A stretch of 7,648 bases of DNA from assembly GCF_014306155.1 (NCBI RefSeq), contig NZ_JACRWH010000074.1:1-7648 (forward strand), given 5' to 3'. Shown in pieces: positions 6,171 through 7,648 of this stretch. The position numbers and the translations under genes were made by a program. The stretch is from Holdemanella hominis (lineage in GTDB: Bacteria; Bacillota_I; Bacilli_A; Erysipelotrichales; Erysipelotrichaceae). How positions within the stretch are numbered: position 1 is the stretch's first letter; each line of letters opens with the position of its first letter. The notes beneath the pieces were generated by a model, which was not told where the DNA came from, ran no database searches, and saw only the letters and a list, made by a program, of their open reading frames with translations.

Positions 6171-6551
6171 TCAATTCTTCTTTTCCATCATAAATGCAAG
6201 CCCTAAACTCATTATAATCGGATGATCTTTTATAGATTCAATTTGGATTTGTTTCAAATTCTCAAACAAACGTTTAAAGAAAGCATTGGCACACTTACGT
6301 TCCGTAACACCTGGAATAAATAACGCAAACTCATCTCCACCAAGACGCATGGCTACATCTTTATCACGACACGATTTTTGTAGCGTATGCGCAATCGCAA
6401 CAATGACCTCATCCCCAGCCATGTGTCCATACGTATCATTAATGGACTTAAATTTGTCACAATCCACTAAACATATCATGCCACTGACTTTGTTGTTTAA
6501 AACACGCTCAATCATCTTCTCTCTACTACGACGATTTAAAATTCCCGTCAT
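6171..6551 (-). CDS. Residual open frame: GGDEF catalytic domain
   Basis: This is the largest catalytic remnant of the broken cyclase, 126 residues from an internal ATG that is really the MTGILNRR motif at the domain's start. The active site GGDEF (71-75) is intact, as are the metal and nucleotide region LVDCDKFKSINDTYGHMAGDE (28-48) and the inhibitory site RDKD (62-65), five residues before GGDEF. The frame is lost at 6181-6184, so the last helices (ADMVMYQSKKG) are read in another frame. The piece lacks a ribosome-binding site and probably yields no working enzyme. Confidence 0.55.
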   Translation of the reverse strand: MTGILNRRSREKMIERVLNNKVSGMICLVDCDKFKSINDTYGHMAGDEVIVAIAHTLQKSCRDKDVAMRLGGDEFALFIPGVTERKCANAFFKRLFENLKQIQIESIKDHPIIMSLGLAFMMEKKN

Positions 6552-6877
6552 TGTTTCTGTTTGAGCTAAATATAATAATTTGCCTTCTCGCTTCTTTTGA
6601 TCATCAATACATTCCGCATAATATAGAACATGGAGTAAACTTCCATCCTCATCATAATCAATCGGAATAAAACGGACTCAGCACCAGCCAGAAATCTTAC
6701 CATAGAAAACACTATCTATGGATTTTTTGCCTTAAAGCCTTGCTTCTAATGTCACAAGATCCATAAATTCAACTTCTCGATCTACATAATCAGCTTGACT
6801 GAATTTTCGATGAATCTTACAAATTTGATCCATAAAATTATCTTCTATATCCTAAATTTCATATTTTCCTAAATACG

Positions 6878-7354
6878 TTAGAATTTGCGCTCCATTTTCA
6901 CAATATGAAAGCGATTGGTTTTCACATTGATATAATGCATAGAAGTATAGATTTGTCCCAAGGCTGAATAGCCACTTAATTTTGCTTCACGCTTGAACTT
7001 ATTTTGTGAATTCCGAATCTTTAAAAAAGAGATAACTAACGTTGCGATCATATCTAAGAATGTAGTTAAGCCCAAATGGTCATCAATCGGCGGATTGTCC
7101 ACGCCAAAGAAACCACTGATTTCATTTTTATAGCGAATTGGACATATCACAAGACGCTTTACATTTTGAATCTTTAACGTATTATATGTATACACATGCT
7201 CATTTTTTATCGTTTCAACATCACGAATGATCACATTTTCTTTCTTACCAAAAGCTTTGTACCACCAATCGATGATATCCATATCAACGCCTTGTAGATA
7301 ATCCATTTCGCTTTCAATGCCATGATGGCACCATTCATATGTATTATCGGTCAC
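6878..7354 (-). CDS. Residual open frame: GAF-like sensor domain
   Basis: This open stretch of up to 158 codons begins at an internal GTG without a ribosome-binding site and is a piece of the broken cyclase. It carries most of a GAF-like domain: NTYEWCHHGIE near the start, IIDWWYKAF, ENVIIRDVETIK, LVICPIRYKNEISGFFGVDNPP at about 68-89, then helices to the PAS-like part. It ends at TAA 6878-6880 because of a missing A in the run at 6895-6898. The upstream part of the domain (ALRSALMLDTPDEQINEF to IYIFEDNKR) is in another frame above 7360. Confidence 0.5.
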   Translation of the reverse strand: MTDNTYEWCHHGIESEMDYLQGVDMDIIDWWYKAFGKKENVIIRDVETIKNEHVYTYNTLKIQNVKRLVICPIRYKNEISGFFGVDNPPIDDHLGLTTFLDMIATLVISFLKIRNSQNKFKREAKLSGYSALGQIYTSMHYINVKTNRFHIVKMERKF

Positions 7355-7648
7355 ATGTTCCTTTTATTATCTTCAAAAATATAAATTCGATCACATCCAA
7401 TATGTTTTCCAAAAAAACGAATAAACTCATTGATCTGTTCATCCGGTGTATCCAACATAAGCGCAGAACGCAGTGCTTTGATGACCAATTCATATCGTAT
7501 GATTATCTACATATAGGTGATCTCTTTAAATATGATTCTTGACTCAATTAATGGAACGGATTTAACACCAGTCCAGAAATCTCGTATAGAACTTGTAAAT
7601 GACCACATCAAACAATTATCATCCAATATCCAAAGACTTGATAAACTT

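Larger units (their letters stand above)
6079..7648 (-). pseudogene. Broken GAF-PAS-GGDEF diguanylate cyclase gene (partial at window edge)
   Basis: Read from 7648 downwards, this is one sensor-type diguanylate cyclase gene, which would have made cyclic di-GMP from two GTP. A GAF-like domain (about 7500-6960, with CDRIYIF, NTYEWC and GFFGVDNPP) is followed by a PAS-like region (about 6900-6600, with GKISGWC and VRFIPIDYDEDG). A GGDEF domain (about 6560-6100) comes last. In-frame stops occur at 7507-7509 (TAG), 6852-6854 (TAG), 6732-6734 (TAA) and 6678-6680 (TGA). Single missing bases shift the frame near 7360, 6895-6898 and 6181-6184. Restoring one base at each rejoins DNKR to HVTDNTYEWC, FHIVK to NGAQILTYLG, and AFMMEK to EELTFDELYCRADMVMYQSK, a normal GGDEF ending. 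The final stop is TAG 6079-6081. The beginning lies outside the window. Sequence above 7509 stays open in one frame but matches no domain I recognise. Confidence 0.85.

Overview
The window is AT-rich DNA and every gene I can support lies on the minus strand. The codon use, ribosome-binding sites, short-form ThiC and TPP riboswitch suggest a low-GC Bacillota, perhaps Erysipelotrichia or a related gut or oral lineage. I cannot name the species. I see no tRNA, rRNA, CRISPR array, insertion sequence or phage gene.

Layout from high to low coordinate, which is the direction of transcription. (1) 7648-6079 is a decayed GAF-PAS-GGDEF diguanylate cyclase gene, cut by the window edge, broken by four in-frame stops and three single-base frameshifts. 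(2) 5967-5191 is an intact alpha/beta hydrolase of the cinnamoyl/feruloyl-esterase type, with its own promoter. (3) 5168-3771 is an intact NhaC-family Na+/H+ antiporter, 22 nt downstream and probably in the same operon. (4) 3758-3554 holds a promoter, a textbook TPP riboswitch and an intrinsic terminator. (5) 3515-2175 is thiC, controlled by that riboswitch. (6) 1984-1334 is a Crp/Fnr-type regulator. It has an extended -10 promoter, several upstream inverted repeats and a strong downstream terminator. (7) 1205-155 is a second decayed gene, a membrane protein resembling DUF3137, with two in-frame TAG codons and two single-base frameshifts. A bidirectional terminator follows immediately. Bases 1-104 show nothing recognisable.

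Functionally, thiC makes the thiamine pyrimidine (HMP-P) and is switched off transcriptionally by TPP. The hydrolase and antiporter probably form a separate unit for ester hydrolysis and ion or organic-acid exchange. The regulator may control itself and perhaps neighbours. The most notable signal is that both flanking genes are heavily degraded while the four genes between them are intact. All five frameshifts are single-base losses at short homopolymers. I found no convincing new biological system.
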